Source of the DNA: Tenebrionibacter intestinalis
GTDB taxonomy: Bacteria > Pseudomonadota > Gammaproteobacteria > Enterobacterales > Enterobacteriaceae
DNA: 64,000 bases
NCBI RefSeq assembly: GCF_016632365.1
Contig: NZ_JAEPBH010000011.1
Coordinates: 30,116-94,115 of the forward strand
Direction: 5' to 3'
Position numbers and translations under genes: made by a program. This document shows positions 38,590 to 49,758 of this stretch, one piece after another; the first letter of the stretch is position 1; each line of letters starts with the position of its first letter. The notes beneath the pieces are model-generated. The model did not search any database, was not told the DNA's origin, and saw only the letters and a program-made list of their open reading frames with translations.

Positions 38590-41055
38590 ATGTCAGGCTG
38601 GTCCCGATTTTTATACAAGTTGCTTAACTTACCCTTAAGCGTGTTGGTCAAAAGCAAGTCCATTCCGGCCGATCCCTGCGCCGAACTGGGCCTGGATACC
38701 TCACGCCCTATTATGTACGTTCTGCCTTATAATTCGAAGGCGGATTTGCTCACGCTGCGTAACCGCTGTCTGGCTCATGAACTGCCGGACCCGCTGGAGC
38801 CGCTGGATATCGATGGCACCGAACTGCCGCGCTATGTATTCGCCCACAGCGGCCCGCGCGTGTTTACTTATTACACGCCGAAAGAAGGTTCGATAAAGCT
38901 GTTCCACGACTATCTGGATCTACATCGCAACAACCCGCAACTGGACGTGCAAATGGTGCCGGTTTCCGTGATGTTCGGCCGCGCACCGGGACGTGAGAAA
39001 GGCGAGGCGAACCCGCCGCTGCGTATGCTTAACGGTATTCAAAAATTCTTTGCCGTTATCTGGCTGGGGCGCGACAGCTTCGTGCGTTTTTCACCGCCGG
39101 TTTCACTACGCCGGATGGCCACCGAACACGGCACCGACAAGAGCATTGCCCAGAAGTTGCTGCGCGTGGCGCGTATGCACTTCTCGCGCCTGCGTCTTGC
39201 CGCCGTCGGCCCGCGCCTGCCCGCACGCCAGGATCTGTTTAACAAGCTGCTGGCTTCCAGAGCTATCGCCCGCGCGGTAGAAGACGAAGCGCGCGCTAAA
39301 AAGATTTCTCACGAAAAAGCTCAGCAGAACGCCATTGCGCTGATGGAAGAAATTGCGGCCAATTTCTCCTATGAAGCCATTCGCATTACCGACCGCGTGC
39401 TGGGATTCACATGGAACCGCCTCTATCAGGGGCTTAACGTACATAACGCCGAGCGCGTGCGCCAGTTGGCTCACGAAGGACACGAACTGGTCTATGTGCC
39501 GTGCCACCGCAGCCACATGGACTATATGTTGCTTTCCTACGTACTTTACCATCAGGGCCTGGTGCCGCCGCACATCGCTGCAGGCATCAACCTTAATTTC
39601 TGGCCCGCAGGCCCCGCTTTTCGCCGCCTCGGCGCATTTTTTATTCGCCGCACTTTCCGCGGCAATAAACTTTATTCCACTGTTTTTCGTGAATATTTGG
39701 GCGAGCTATTCAGCCGCGGCTATTCGGTGGAATATTTTGTGGAAGGCGGACGTTCGCGCACAGGCCGCCTGCTTGACCCCAAAACCGGCACGCTGTCGAT
39801 GACGCTTCAGGCCATGCTGCGCGGCGGTACGCGCCCTATTACGCTGGTGCCGATATACATCGGCTATGAACACGTTATGGAGGTAGGTACCTACGCCAAA
39901 GAGCTACGCGGCGCCACCAAAGAGAAAGAGAGCCTGCTGCAGATGCTGCGCGGCCTCAGTAAGCTGCGCAATCTCGGCCAGGGCTACGTGAACTTTGGCG
40001 AACCGATCCCACTCAACAACTGGCTGAACCACCATGTGCCGCAGTGGCGTGAGGACATCGATCCCATCGAAGCCGTGCGTCCGGCATGGCTGACCCCAAC
40101 GGTCAACCAAATCGCCGGCAAGCTAATGGTACACATCAATAACGCCGGCGCCGCCAATGCCATGAACCTGTGCTGTACCGCCCTGCTCGCGTCGCGCCAG
40201 CGTTCGCTCACGCGCGAGCAGCTCACGCAGCAGCTTGAGTGCTACCTGGAACTGTTGCGCAACGTACCCTATTCGCCCTATGCCACAGTCCCGGACGTCA
40301 GCGCCAGCGCGCTCATCGACCACGCTTTGCAAATGAATAAGTTCGAAGTAGAAAAAGATGCCATTGGCGATATCATTATTCTGCCGCGCGAACAGGCAGT
40401 GCTGATGACCTACTATCGCAACAATATCATGCATATGCTGGTGCTGCCGTCGCTGCTGGCGCTGATGATTGTTCAGCGTCGTTACATTACTCGCCAGGCG
40501 CTGTTAAACCAGGCGATGGTGCTCTATCCTATGCTGAAGGCTGAGCTATTCCTGCACTGGAGCGACGACGCGCTGGGCGAGCAAGTGGATGCGCTGTTGG
40601 CCGAACTGCAGCGGCAGGGGTTGGTGGTTATTAACGGTGATACCGCACAGGTGAACCCGGTGCATTCGCGCACGCTACAGTTGCTGGCCGCAGGCGCGCG
40701 TGAAACCATCCAGCGCTACGCCATCACCTTCTGGCTGTTGAGCGCCAACCCGGCAATCAACCGCGGCGCACTGGAAAAAGAGAGCCGAACTGTCGCCCAG
40801 CGTCTGTCTATGCTGCACGGCATTAACGCGCCGGAATTCTTTGATAAAGCCGTATTCGCCACGCTGGTGCAAACGCTGCGTGATAAAGGCTATATCAGCG
40901 ATAGCGGCGATGCGGACGTCGGGCAGACGCTCAAGGTTTACCAACTGTTGTCTGAACTGATGACCTCAGATGTGCGCCTGACAATAGAAAGCGCCAGCGC
41001 GCTGAACGGTACCGTACTGGAGACGCCGGCGCCGGAAACGCCGGAAAATCAGTAA
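38590..41055 (+). CDS. plsB: Glycerol-3-phosphate 1-O-acyltransferase
   Basis: Makes 1-acyl-glycerol-3-phosphate from acyl-ACP or acyl-CoA, the first step of phospholipid synthesis at the inner membrane. It has 821 residues (E. coli 807), with the extra residues at the C terminus (ending in a Pro/Glu-rich tail). The acyltransferase motif HRSHMD has its His at 306 and Asp at 311, and further blocks FFIRRTF and [10 protein letters not shown] follow. AGAGG lies upstream of the ATG at a somewhat long distance. Confidence 0.97.
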   Translation: MSGWSRFLYKLLNLPLSVLVKSKSIPADPCAELGLDTSRPIMYVLPYNSKADLLTLRNRCLAHELPDPLEPLDIDGTELPRYVFAHSGPRVFTYYTPKEGSIKLFHDYLDLHRNNPQLDVQMVPVSVMFGRAPGREKGEANPPLRMLNGIQKFFAVIWLGRDSFVRFSPPVSLRRMATEHGTDKSIAQKLLRVARMHFSRLRLAAVGPRLPARQDLFNKLLASRAIARAVEDEARAKKISHEKAQQNAIALMEEIAANFSYEAIRITDRVLGFTWNRLYQGLNVHNAERVRQLAHEGHELVYVPCHRSHMDYMLLSYVLYHQGLVPPHIAAGINLNFWPAGPAFRRLGAFFIRRTFRGNKLYSTVFREYLGELFSRGYSVEYFVEGGRSRTGRLLDPKTGTLSMTLQAMLRGGTRPITLVPIYIGYEHVMEVGTYAKELRGATKEKESLLQMLRGLSKLRNLGQGYVNFGEPIPLNNWLNHHVPQWREDIDPIEAVRPAWLTPTVNQIAGKLMVHINNAGAANAMNLCCTALLASRQRSLTREQLTQQLECYLELLRNVPYSPYATVPDVSASALIDHALQMNKFEVEKDAIGDIIILPREQAVLMTYYRNNIMHMLVLPSLLALMIVQRRYITRQALLNQAMVLYPMLKAELFLHWSDDALGEQVDALLAELQRQGLVVINGDTAQVNPVHSRTLQLLAAGARETIQRYAITFWLLSANPAINRGALEKESRTVAQRLSMLHGINAPEFFDKAVFATLVQTLRDKGYISDSGDADVGQTLKVYQLLSELMTSDVRLTIESASALNGTVLETPAPETPENQ

Positions 41056-41071
41056 CGCCGCGTTTCACCAT

Positions 41072-41109
41072 AAAAAAACGCCTACCGGATATCCGCCAGG
41101 CGTTTTTTA
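41072..41109. terminator. Bidirectional terminator between plsB and ubiA
   Basis: A perfect 11-bp stem AAAAAACGCCT (41073-41083) with AGGCGTTTTTT (41098-41108) gives T runs on both strands. It lies between the convergent plsB and ubiA stops. Confidence 0.95.
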
Positions 41110-41123
41110 TCGTCATTACGCCG

Positions 41124-41996
41124 TCAAAAAGGCAATATGCTCAACGCCAGCCCAAGAAACAGAAGCAATCCCACATAGTTGTTATTCATGAACGCACGAA
41201 AACAGGCGTCACGTTCACGTCCGGCGATAAGCTTTTGCTGAAAGACAAACAGCCCCGCCGCCAACGCAATTGCGCCATACCATGCAACGCCAAGGCTATT
41301 GAGCCGGCCAATGGCGACCATCAGCGCGATGACACCGGCCTGCATCATACCGACTATCAGCGTGTCGTAACGTCCAAACAGGATCGCTGTCGATTTTACC
41401 CCGATTTTCAGGTCATCATCGCGATCAACCATTGCATACTGCGTATCGTAGGCCACAGCCCACAGAATATTCGCCAGAAACATCAGCCAGCACGACAGCG
41501 GCAGCGATTCGCTAACCGCCGCAAACGCCATCGGGATGGCCCAGCCGAAAGCGGCCCCCAGCACTACCTGCGGGAAATGGGTATAGCGTTTTGTGAAGGG
41601 GTATATCCAGGCCAGCAACAGCCCCACCGCCGATAGCGCGATGGTCATGGTATTCAGGGTCAGAACCAGCAGAAAAGAGAGAACGACCAGTACGGCAAAC
41701 AGCCCCAGCGCCTCACGCTCCGTTACCATCCCGCCAGGCAGCGGCCGGTTAGCGGTGCGCTTAACGTGACCGTCAATTTTACGATCGGCATAATCGTTCA
41801 CGACACAGCCCGCAGCACGCATCAGCCACACGCCCGCCACAAAAACGCATAAAATAGCCAGCGGCGGCACACCGGGCGTTGCCAGCCACAGCGCCCACAG
41901 CGTCGGCCATAATAACAGCAGCGCGCCTATCGGTTTATCCGTACGCATGAGCCGATGATACGCCAGCAGCTTATCCTGCTTCAGACTCCACTCCAT
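41124..41996 (-). CDS. ubiA: 4-hydroxybenzoate octaprenyltransferase
   Basis: A membrane prenyltransferase of ubiquinone synthesis that attaches the octaprenyl chain to 4-hydroxybenzoate. It has 290 residues (E. coli 290) and about nine membrane segments. The first Asp-rich motif is [15 protein letters not shown] (around 72-86) and the second is DRDDDLKIG (around 190-198). The start overlaps the ubiC stop by one base (TAATG), so the two are translationally coupled. Confidence 0.97.
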   Translation of the reverse strand: MEWSLKQDKLLAYHRLMRTDKPIGALLLLWPTLWALWLATPGVPPLAILCVFVAGVWLMRAAGCVVNDYADRKIDGHVKRTANRPLPGGMVTEREALGLFAVLVVLSFLLVLTLNTMTIALSAVGLLLAWIYPFTKRYTHFPQVVLGAAFGWAIPMAFAAVSESLPLSCWLMFLANILWAVAYDTQYAMVDRDDDLKIGVKSTAILFGRYDTLIVGMMQAGVIALMVAIGRLNSLGVAWYGAIALAAGLFVFQQKLIAGRERDACFRAFMNNNYVGLLLFLGLALSILPF

Positions 41997-42508
41997 TATT
42001 CATCCTCTTGATACAGCGGCGATGCAGCCAGGAAAAGTTCGGTTAATAATAGCGGCTTGCCCGCAAGCCGAAGGCGCGAACGACGCCCCCACAACCCGGC
42101 GCTGCGCCCGACTTCAATAAAATCGCGCGTCAGGGTAGATGAAGTAAAAAGATAGCGTCCAAGCGGCGTTGTTCCAAGTTTTTGCAGCGCCAGTTCCGGA
42201 CCACTAAGCGTGGATTGCGGCACCAGCGTACGTCCGGCAAGCCAGGGTTCCCCATCGCCGCACAGCAGTATCTCACGCAGCCAGTAGCGTTCTTCTGCAG
42301 GCAGCAGCGCCGCTTCCTGCGCCGACAGGAGGTCTGCGTCCACAAAGCCTTCCTGCGCAATCGCTACGCTTATCCGTTTGCAGTGACTTTCAAAACGCTG
42401 AGTCATGGAGTCTTCCAGCGTCAACCAACCGCGCAGCGCGGCGTTCACGTCGGGTATTTCCTGAAAGTAACGGATTGCGTACAACTGTGTGAACACAGGG
42501 TGAAACAT
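41996..42508 (-). CDS. ubiC: Chorismate pyruvate-lyase
   Basis: Converts chorismate to 4-hydroxybenzoate plus pyruvate, the first committed ubiquinone step. The ATG at 42508 gives 170 residues (E. coli 165) with GGAGAAGG upstream. Conserved stretches [16 protein letters not shown] and [15 protein letters not shown] are intact. It is the first gene of ubiC-ubiA. In E. coli the mal region is next to it; here psiE is. Confidence 0.95.
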   Translation of the reverse strand: MFHPVFTQLYAIRYFQEIPDVNAALRGWLTLEDSMTQRFESHCKRISVAIAQEGFVDADLLSAQEAALLPAEERYWLREILLCGDGEPWLAGRTLVPQSTLSGPELALQKLGTTPLGRYLFTSSTLTRDFIEVGRSAGLWGRRSRLRLAGKPLLLTELFLAASPLYQEDE

Positions 42509-42745
42509 GCGGCCTTCTCCGAAGCTGAAACCGCAGGCATTGTAACGCAGAAAAGCGGGAGAAGGGGCAGGAATGCGCAAAATGGCGATCAAAACAGCAA
42601 CAATAGCGCAACAGTTCTTTTGTACGAAAACAGTGCGCCGCAGCCGCGCAGCACATGCATTTTATTTTTACTGGCACAGAGCCGTGTTATATAAACGGTC
42701 GCCCAGGTTAACGTTGAAAAAGCTTCCGGTGTAACCCCCTCTCGC

Positions 42746-43159
42746 TTACTCCCGTCTGAGGCGCGCGCTATTGCACAGCCAAAGGGTAATCACCAGCAGC
42801 AAAATCGCGCCGGCATGCAGCAACACGTCGCCGGCTGAATCGTGATCGATAATGATCAGACGAACAATAGCGGTAATGCCGATATAGACGAAATAACGCA
42901 GCGGAAAGTGATAGCCGGACTGGAAATATTTCACAATGAGCGCAATAAACTCGAAATAAAGAAACCAGACCAGCAACCCTTCCACAAGCTGATATTTAGT
43001 CACCTGTTCGGACTGGATAAACAGCACATGCGCCAGATGAAACGTCTCGCGCCCGAGGAAAACCATCAGAATCACGGCAAGGCTCAGTAACCCGACGTTA
43101 AGTACGGCCTGTAGCACTCTGGCTATCAAATCTGCACATTTATGAACGGTAGGGAGCAT
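42746..43159 (-). CDS. psiE: Phosphate-starvation-inducible membrane protein PsiE
   Basis: A 137-residue protein (E. coli 136) with four hydrophobic segments and the conserved stretch [18 protein letters not shown] near residue 73. E. coli psiE is activated by PhoB and repressed by cAMP-CRP; function is not known. A good CRP site lies upstream. I did not see a clear Pho box. Confidence 0.95.
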   Translation of the reverse strand: MLPTVHKCADLIARVLQAVLNVGLLSLAVILMVFLGRETFHLAHVLFIQSEQVTKYQLVEGLLVWFLYFEFIALIVKYFQSGYHFPLRYFVYIGITAIVRLIIIDHDSAGDVLLHAGAILLLVITLWLCNSARLRRE

Positions 43160-43208
43160 GGTAACAACGCCTCTTAAAGTCGCTACTGTTCCTGTTTATA
43201 ACTTAAAA

Positions 43209-43224
43209 CGTGATCAATGTCACA
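43209..43224 (-). promoter_or_regulatory. CRP site upstream of psiE
   Basis: CGTGA-TCAATG-TCACA matches the CRP consensus TGTGA-N6-TCACA with one difference and has AT-rich flanks. It lies about 50 bases before the psiE start, fitting the known CRP repression of psiE in E. coli. Confidence 0.8.
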
Positions 43225-43599
43225 AATAACTTTCACCGCCCGTTTTTCCGGTACAAACGGCTAACAGATACTTTCACCACCACGTAACGAAAATTTTTTC
43301 CGGCATAAAGGCTGCCGCTGCTTATCACGTGAGCAGGCGCTGACGCCCGTCATTTTTTGATGGGCGCCATCGCTTGCCTTAAGTAATAAACATTACATAA
43401 TCAGATAGTGACCCTATCCACACTTTCGCCGCTGTTAAAGGGTTTGAACCAATGTCGCCGGGCGGGGAATAGCGCTAAGTTATGTAACAGAACGACGATC
43501 GGCGCGCGCCTCGTCTCTATCCGCCAGGTTAGTTATTACGGGTACGGCGTGAGCCATACAGGCGTAAATTTATTTTCAGCCGTAGCGAATAAGTAGAAT

Positions 43600-43638
43600 A
43601 TTCTGATAATAAATATGCCGACGTTGCGCCGGCATATT
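43600..43638 (-). terminator. Probable terminator of pgi
   Basis: A 9-bp stem AATATGCCG (43612-43620) with CGGCATATT (43630-43638) lies 15 bases past the pgi stop and is followed on the minus strand by TTATTATCAG, a modest T-rich tail. Confidence 0.65.
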
Positions 43639-43652
43639 ACTTTAGCAAGACG

Positions 43653-45302
43653 TCAGGCGCGCCATGCTTTATAGCGATTAATTAAGCCATTGGTGGAACT
43701 GTCGTGGCTGGTAATAACTTTGTTATCGCCCAGTTCCGGCAGGATGCGATTCGCCAGTTGTTTACCCAGCTCCACGCCCCACTGATCAAAGGTGAAGATA
43801 TTCAGTATAGCGCCCTGGGTGAATATTTTATGTTCATAGAGCGCAATTAGCGCCCCCAGACTGAACGGCGTGATTTCACGCAGCAGGATAGAGTTAGTGG
43901 GGCGATTGCCTTCGAACACTTTAAACGGCACCACATTTTCCAGTTGCGCCGGATCTTTCCCCCCATCGCGAAACTCCTGTTCCACCTCCTCACGGGTTTT
44001 ACCAAACGCCAGAGCCTCTGTCTGGGCAAAGAAATTAGACAGCAGCTTCGGATGATGATCCGACAGCGGGTTATGGCTAATCGCTGGCGCGATAAAGTCG
44101 CACGGCACCAGTTTGGTGCCCTGGTGAATCAACTGATAAAACGCATGCTGGCCGTTAGTGCCCGGCTCACCCCAGATAATAGGGCCGGTCTGGTAAGTTA
44201 CCGGTTTACCGTCGCGATCGACGTACTTACCGTTGGACTCCATATTGCCCTGCTGGAAGTAGGCTGCAAAGCGATGCATATACTGGTCATAGGGCAGAAT
44301 CGCCTCCGTTTGCGCACCGAAGAAATTGTTGTACCAGATACCAATCAACGCCAGCAACACCGGCAGGTTGTGCTCAAGCGGCGTACTGGAGAAGTGCTTA
44401 TCCATCGCGTGCGCGCCGGACAAAAGCTGAACAAAGTTATCAAAGCCGACAGAGAGAATTATAGACAGACCAATTGCCGACCAAAGGGAATAACGCCCCC
44501 CTACCCAGTCCCAGAACTCAAACATATTGGCAGTATCAATACCGAAATCGCCTACCGCTTTGGCATTGGTGGACAATGCGGCAAAGTGCTTCGCCACGTG
44601 CTTTTCGTCACCGGCGGTTTTCAAAAACCAGTCGCGCGCGCTATGGGCATTGGTCATGGTTTCCTGGGTAGTGAAGGTTTTAGAGGCAACCAGGAATAAC
44701 GTGGTTTCCGGGTTAACCTGTTTGAGCACTTCCGCAATATGGGTGCCGTCAACGTTGGACACAAAGTGCATGTCCAGATGGTTTTTATACGGGCGCAGCG
44801 CCTCAGTGACCATAAATGGTCCAAGATCCGAGCCGCCAATACCAATGTTCACCACATCTGTTATCGGTTTACCGGTATAGCCTTTCCATTCACCGCTGAT
44901 GATCGCCTCGGAAAAAGCTTTCATCTTATCCAGTACCGCGTTGACTTCCGGCATCACGTCTTTGCCGTCAACCTTAATTGGCGTGTTGCTGCGGTTGCGC
45001 AGCGCAACATGCAGCACCGCACGATCTTCGGTACGGTTGATTTTCTCGCCAGAGAACATGGACTTGATAGCTTCCGCCAGACAGGTCTCTTTTGCCAACG
45101 CCAGCAGCTTTGCCAACGTTTCTGACGTGATGCGGTTTTTGGAATAATCCACCAGTATCAGATCATCGAAAGTCGCGGAGAATTTGCTAAAGCGGTCAGC
45201 GTCATTTGCAAAAAGTTCGCTGAGCGTGACGTCTTTCAAAGCGGCATAGTGGGATGCCAGGTCCTGCCAGGCAGCGGTTTGCGTCGGATTGATGTTTTTC
45301 AT
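43653..45302 (-). CDS. pgi: Glucose-6-phosphate isomerase
   Basis: Interconverts glucose-6-phosphate and fructose-6-phosphate in glycolysis. It has 549 residues, the E. coli length. PGI signatures are present: [14 protein letters not shown] (around 148), [13 protein letters not shown] (around 478) and [13 protein letters not shown] (around 503), the last holding catalytic Lys514 by alignment. It is monocistronic with its own terminator. Divergent from the lysC leader. Confidence 0.98.
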   Translation of the reverse strand: MKNINPTQTAAWQDLASHYAALKDVTLSELFANDADRFSKFSATFDDLILVDYSKNRITSETLAKLLALAKETCLAEAIKSMFSGEKINRTEDRAVLHVALRNRSNTPIKVDGKDVMPEVNAVLDKMKAFSEAIISGEWKGYTGKPITDVVNIGIGGSDLGPFMVTEALRPYKNHLDMHFVSNVDGTHIAEVLKQVNPETTLFLVASKTFTTQETMTNAHSARDWFLKTAGDEKHVAKHFAALSTNAKAVGDFGIDTANMFEFWDWVGGRYSLWSAIGLSIILSVGFDNFVQLLSGAHAMDKHFSSTPLEHNLPVLLALIGIWYNNFFGAQTEAILPYDQYMHRFAAYFQQGNMESNGKYVDRDGKPVTYQTGPIIWGEPGTNGQHAFYQLIHQGTKLVPCDFIAPAISHNPLSDHHPKLLSNFFAQTEALAFGKTREEVEQEFRDGGKDPAQLENVVPFKVFEGNRPTNSILLREITPFSLGALIALYEHKIFTQGAILNIFTFDQWGVELGKQLANRILPELGDNKVITSHDSSTNGLINRYKAWRA

Positions 45303-45640
45303 GGCAATACTCTTTTGATTTGAGAATTGTGACGGGGGTCAATTGTAGCGCCTGCGCCACGCAATTGTGATGATTTTAATGCCTGAATCCTGTGATTATC
45401 GCGCAGATTTCAACAACGCCTGCAGCCCTGGTCCAGGCCCACGCTACCGCGCAGCCGGTATGCTAAGTCAGCCTCTACGCGCCGCGCTTACAAACGTGGC
45501 AGCCATACCCGTATCTGTTTCGAAAAACGCATCTGCCAGAGCGATACGCCTTCGCTTCGCGCTCCTCGCCCTTATGTCAGTGATACCTGTGCAACAAGCC
45601 ATTGACAGCTATGACGTAACAGGTTAAATCTAAACCGTTA

Positions 45641-45660
45641 CTTACGCCAACTGGCGTAAG
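45641..45660 (+). other. Hairpin at the 5' side of the lysC leader
   Basis: A perfect 8-bp stem CTTACGCC-AACT-GGCGTAAG directly precedes the riboswitch. E. coli has an equivalent hairpin of different sequence at this position, so structure rather than sequence is conserved. Confidence 0.6.
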
Positions 45661-45846
45661 CCAGAAGAGGCGCGTCGCCCAGGTAGTGTGTCAGAGGAGC
45701 CGATCCGAAGAAGGCACAGGAGGGGGTGCGACGCCGAGGTTATTCACGCGCGGCAGCGTGGATGGCCGACTACAGGGGCTGAATCCCCTGGGTTGTCACC
45801 CAAAGCGACCACGGGAAGGTCGTTTCGCAAGGTGGAGAGCTTCTGG
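45661..45846 (+). promoter_or_regulatory. Lysine riboswitch of lysC
   Basis: The leader carries the L-box core in order: CCAGAAGAGGCGCG, GGAGCCGATCC, AGGGGGTGCGACGCCGAGG, GCTACAGGGGCTGAATCCCC (spread across the P3/P4 arms) and GGTGGAGAGC. P1 is closed by CCAGAAG (45661-45667) with CTTCTGG (45840-45846). About 110 bases of expression platform follow before the lysC ATG. Lysine binding should reduce lysC expression; in E. coli this is by ribosome-site sequestration and RNase E cleavage. Confidence 0.95.
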
Positions 45847-45958
45847 GTAAACCGTAGTCTGGCACGCCACATCTCTACGTCTGCCCGTTTATCGCTCTTC
45901 TCTTGTACCAGGGTACATATTATCGCCACCCCGATGGCCCCCTGACACGAGGTTTTTC

Positions 45959-47320
45959 ATGACACAGGTTGTATCCCCTATTGTCGTCGCCAAATTTGGC
46001 GGCACCAGCGTTGCCGATTTTGACGCTATGTCCCGCAGCGCCGACGTTGCGCTAAACGAAAGTCATGCCAGACTGGTGGTGCTCTCCGCCTCAGCCGGCA
46101 TTACCAATCTGCTGGTCGCACTCTCTGAAGGGCAGGAAGCGCCCGGTCGTTTCGTCAATCTCGACGCTATCCGCAAAATTCAGTACGACATTATCGATCG
46201 CCTGGCCCGCCCGGAGGTTATCCGTGAAGAGATAGATCGCCTGCTTGAAAACATCACCACGCTTGCCGAAGCCGCCTCGCTCGCCACATCGCCTGCGCTA
46301 ACGGACGAACTGGTTAGCCACGGCGAAATGATGTCCACGCTGCTGTTTGTTGAAATATTGCGCGAGCGCGGCGTTGAAGCACAGTGGTTTGATGTGCGTA
46401 AAATCATGCGCACCAGCGACCGTTTTGGTAAAGCCGAACCTGACGTCGCCGCGCTGGCGGAGCTGGCGCAACAGCAGCTATGCCCGCGCCTGGCGGAGTC
46501 GATGGTAATAACCCAGGGCTTTATCGGCAGTGAAGCAAAGGGCCGTACCACCACGCTCGGCCGCGGCGGCAGCGATTATACCGCCGCGCTGTTGGGCGAG
46601 GCGCTGCACGCCAGCCGCGTGGATATCTGGACGGATGTCCCCGGTATTTATACTACCGATCCACGCATTGTTCCCGCTGCGCGCCGCATTGATAAAATCG
46701 CCTTTGAGGAGGCGGCGGAAATGGCCACCTTCGGCGCGAAAGTGCTGCATCCTGCCACGCTGCTCCCCGCAGTGCGCAGCGAAATTCCGGTATTTGTCGG
46801 CTCCAGCAAAGCGCCAGAAGCGGGCGGGACGTTGGTTTGCAACCGCACCGAACAGCCGCCGTTGTTTCGCGCGCTGGCGCTGCGCCGCCGTCAAACATTG
46901 CTGACGCTCCATAGCCTCAATATGCTGCACTCACGCGGTTTTCTGGCCGAAGTATTCAGCATTCTTGCACGTCACAATATCTCTGTTGATCTGATAACCA
47001 CCTCAGAAGTAAGCGTGGCGCTGACGCTTGATACCACCGGCTCCACTTCCACCGGCGACACGCTGCTCACCACGGCCTTGCTGACTGAATTGTCTTCACT
47101 GTGCCGGGTTGAAGTAGAAGAAAATCTGGCGCTGATAGCGCTCATCGGCAACGCCCTGAGCCGCGCCTGCGGCGTAGGCAAAGAAGTGTTTGGCGTACTT
47201 GAATCCTTTAATATCCGCATGATTTGCTACGGCGCATCCAGCCATAACCTCTGCTTTTTGGTGCCAGGTACCGAGGCCGAACACGTTGTGCGCAAGCTGC
47301 ACGGCAATCTTTTCGAATAA
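45959..47320 (+). CDS. lysC: Lysine-sensitive aspartokinase III
   Basis: Phosphorylates aspartate at the head of the lysine/threonine/methionine pathway. It has 453 residues (E. coli 449), with a few extra N-terminal ones (MTQVVSP). The kinase motif KFGGTSVAD (about 12-20) and the nucleotide and aspartate site TTTLGRGGSDYTAALL (about 199-214) are intact. Two C-terminal ACT domains bind lysine for feedback inhibition. Controlled also by the upstream riboswitch. Confidence 0.97.
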   Translation: MTQVVSPIVVAKFGGTSVADFDAMSRSADVALNESHARLVVLSASAGITNLLVALSEGQEAPGRFVNLDAIRKIQYDIIDRLARPEVIREEIDRLLENITTLAEAASLATSPALTDELVSHGEMMSTLLFVEILRERGVEAQWFDVRKIMRTSDRFGKAEPDVAALAELAQQQLCPRLAESMVITQGFIGSEAKGRTTTLGRGGSDYTAALLGEALHASRVDIWTDVPGIYTTDPRIVPAARRIDKIAFEEAAEMATFGAKVLHPATLLPAVRSEIPVFVGSSKAPEAGGTLVCNRTEQPPLFRALALRRRQTLLTLHSLNMLHSRGFLAEVFSILARHNISVDLITTSEVSVALTLDTTGSTSTGDTLLTTALLTELSSLCRVEVEENLALIALIGNALSRACGVGKEVFGVLESFNIRMICYGASSHNLCFLVPGTEAEHVVRKLHGNLFE

Positions 47321-47327
47321 TGTCCAC

Positions 47328-47355
47328 AGCCGGGCAACGCGCCCGGCTGGTTTCC
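47328..47355 (+). terminator. Probable terminator of lysC
   Basis: An 8-bp stem AGCCGGGC with GCCCGGCT (loop AACGC) begins eight bases past the lysC stop. The tail GGTTTCCC is short of T, so efficiency is uncertain. Confidence 0.6.
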
Positions 47356-47618
47356 CTTAAGCCTCCGTTAAGCCTGCAATCGTTTAATATCGTTTGCAGG
47401 AAACGCCGGCGCCCTCGCGAAAATTCGCCCGCCAGCCCCACGTACGTATTGAACACAAGGCCAATAAGCAGTTACGTTACGTCTTCATGGACTTAGCCGT
47501 AGCGTTATGCGCTGGCTAAAAACCGGCATTTCCGCACACACATCGCTCCCCGGGCGGCGCACAGGTAACTTACCGGGGAAAACGGCGCTATCACGGCCCG
47601 CGTACAGAGGTTTATGGA

Positions 47619-48284
47619 ATGAGGATTCTGGTACTGGAAGACGATCGCCTTATCGGTGACGGCATTAAATCTGGCCTGGAGCAATGCGGCTTCTGCGTTG
47701 ACTGGTTTTATGATGGTGAACAGGGTAAGCAGGCGCTGCTCAGAGCGCCATTCGATGCCGTGGTGCTGGATTTAGGGCTGCCCGGCATCGATGGCATGGA
47801 TATCCTGTCATGGTGGCGGCGCCAGCACCTGGATGTGCCGGTTTTAATCCTTACCGCGCGCGACGCGCTCCATCAGCGGCTGGAGGGGCTGAACGCCGGC
47901 GCTGACGATTACATGGGCAAGCCCTTCGCGCTCGCGGAACTGGTCGCACGCCTTAATGCCCTGATTCGCCGCAGCCACGCCCACAGCGAGCCATGCCTTC
48001 AGCATCGCCACGTCACATTCGACCCCCACACCCGCGTGACCACCTGCCACGGCAGCCCCGTTATCCTCACCGTACGCGAACAGGCGCTGCTGACGCTGTT
48101 TCTGATGAACAAGAATCGCGTCATGTCGCGCCAGATGCTCGAAGAAAAATTGTATAGCTGGGATCAGGATGTCGGTAGCAATGCGGTGGAGGTGCATATT
48201 CACCACCTGCGCCGCAAACTGGGCAGCGACTTTATCCGTACCGAGCGTGGGTTGGGCTATTACCTGGGAAGCGAGAATGAATAA
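47619..48284 (+). CDS. OmpR-family response regulator, QseB-like
   Basis: A 221-residue response regulator. The receiver domain has the phospho-acceptor Asp51 in VVLDLGLPG, an acidic pair near residues 8-9 (EDD) and Lys102 in GKPF. The C-terminal winged helix includes [16 protein letters not shown], which is nearly identical to E. coli QseB. It overlaps the histidine kinase gene by eight bases. E. coli qseBC is elsewhere (with ygiW), so this is either a relocated qseB or a paralogue with different target genes. The 298-base gap before it shows only the lysC terminator. Confidence 0.9.
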   Translation: MRILVLEDDRLIGDGIKSGLEQCGFCVDWFYDGEQGKQALLRAPFDAVVLDLGLPGIDGMDILSWWRRQHLDVPVLILTARDALHQRLEGLNAGADDYMGKPFALAELVARLNALIRRSHAHSEPCLQHRHVTFDPHTRVTTCHGSPVILTVREQALLTLFLMNKNRVMSRQMLEEKLYSWDQDVGSNAVEVHIHHLRRKLGSDFIRTERGLGYYLGSENE

Positions 48285-49653
48285 CCTCAGTCTGAGCAGC
48301 CGCCTGCTGATTTATATCCTGCTTATCGCCATGTTAATCTGGGGCACGGCCAGCGCCCTGGGCTGGTTGCAAACCCGTAACGCCATTGACGAAATCTTTG
48401 ATACCCAACAATTGCTGTTCGCCAAGCGCCTCGCTTCGGCAAGCCTCAGCGAGCTGACCGTCGATAATGTGCCTGCACGCGAGCTGCCCAAAACCCGTAG
48501 CCTGATTAAGCATGGCGATAAAGGCAACCTCGACGACGACGCGCTGGGCTTTGCCATATTTAATCATCGTGGCGAGCTATTGCTTAGCGACAGCGACCAC
48601 GGCAACGAATTCGGCTACAGCACCCACAGCGGTTTCCTCAATAAAAGGCTCGAAGGCGACGACGACGAAGAGTGGCGTATTCTCTACATCACCACGCCGG
48701 ACAAACGCTATACCATCGCCGTAGGCCAGGAGCGCGACTACCGTGACGATCTGGTTCAGGACATCGTACTGGGGCAGCTCTGGCCGTGGTTTATCGGCCT
48801 GCCCCTGATGATGGCGCTGACGGCATGGATTGTGCGCCGTGAACTAATGTCGCTGCGTCGCACAGCGGCCACACTGGGCCAGCGCAGCCCGGAAGATGCC
48901 ACACCGCTGGAAGAAACCAGCGTCCCCAAAGAAGCGCGTCCGCTGGTTACGGCCCTGAATGCGCTGTTTGTACGCATTAGCGGCGCGCTGGAACACGAAC
49001 GCCAGTTCACCGCAGACGCCGCTCACGAGCTACGCAGCCCGCTAACTGCATTGCGTATTCAAAGCGAGGTCGCGCTGTTGGCCGAAGAGGATAAAGCGTC
49101 ACGCAACCGGGCGCTAAATAATTTGATTGTCGGCATCGATCGGACTTCACGGCTGGTGGATCAACTGCTGGCGTTGTCCCGCCTTGACGGTACCGCATCA
49201 CTGATGAATGACCTTGAGCACATCGACTGGCGCCAGCTTGCTGCCGAAGTGACTGAAGAATCATTACCGGTGGCGCAGCATAAAAATATCGCGCTGGAAA
49301 CAATTATCGAGTCGCCGCCGCAGATTGTGCAGGGCAACCGGCTATTGCTGAAGATGCTGCTCTCTAATCTGGTAAACAACGCGCTGCGCTATACCCAGAA
49401 CGATGGAGAAGTGCAAATTACGCTACGCCACAGCGGGCTGAGCGTCACGGATAATGGGCCAGGCGTGATGCCCAGCCACTTAACCCGCCTTGGCGAGCGC
49501 TTTTTCCGCCCGCCTGGCGCAGTCGAGAACGGCAGCGGGCTTGGGCTTTCCATTGTCAAGCGCATTGCGCGGCTGCATGAATTTGATATTCAGTGGCGCA
49601 ACCGGCCTGAAGGCGGCTTCCAGGTCACCCTGGCCCAGTCTGCTGGAAAATAA
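48277..49653 (+). CDS. Sensor histidine kinase, QseC-like
   Basis: A 458-residue membrane kinase. It has a first membrane segment (about 10-30), a periplasmic domain of the two-component sensor N-terminal type ([16 protein letters not shown]), a second segment (about 165-185), HAMP, a phospho-acceptor His250 in [11 protein letters not shown], and an ATPase domain with N, G1 (DNGPGV) and G2 (GSGLGLSI) boxes. The ATG at 48277 overlaps the end of the response regulator gene. E. coli QseC senses autoinducer-3 and catecholamines; whether this protein does is unknown. Confidence 0.9.
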   Translation: MNNLSLSSRLLIYILLIAMLIWGTASALGWLQTRNAIDEIFDTQQLLFAKRLASASLSELTVDNVPARELPKTRSLIKHGDKGNLDDDALGFAIFNHRGELLLSDSDHGNEFGYSTHSGFLNKRLEGDDDEEWRILYITTPDKRYTIAVGQERDYRDDLVQDIVLGQLWPWFIGLPLMMALTAWIVRRELMSLRRTAATLGQRSPEDATPLEETSVPKEARPLVTALNALFVRISGALEHERQFTADAAHELRSPLTALRIQSEVALLAEEDKASRNRALNNLIVGIDRTSRLVDQLLALSRLDGTASLMNDLEHIDWRQLAAEVTEESLPVAQHKNIALETIIESPPQIVQGNRLLLKMLLSNLVNNALRYTQNDGEVQITLRHSGLSVTDNGPGVMPSHLTRLGERFFRPPGAVENGSGLGLSIVKRIARLHEFDIQWRNRPEGGFQVTLAQSAGK

Positions 49654-49758
49654 GGCGTTTTCTGGCGAAAAAAAAACCTGTACTGTGCTTGTTAAGGCTG
49701 GGGAAACTCCGGCTTTTTTGACATCACAACAGCCCCCTTTTTCGCAAGGAATCTCGCT

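Larger units (their letters stand above)
43160..43652. other. psiE-pgi intergenic region lacking the E. coli mal/xylE/yjbEFGH block
   Basis: This 493-base gap holds the psiE promoter side (43160-43420) and the pgi terminator (about 43600-43638). Between these no gene or remnant of malM, lamB, malK, malEFG, xylE or yjbE-H is recognisable. Confidence 0.65.
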
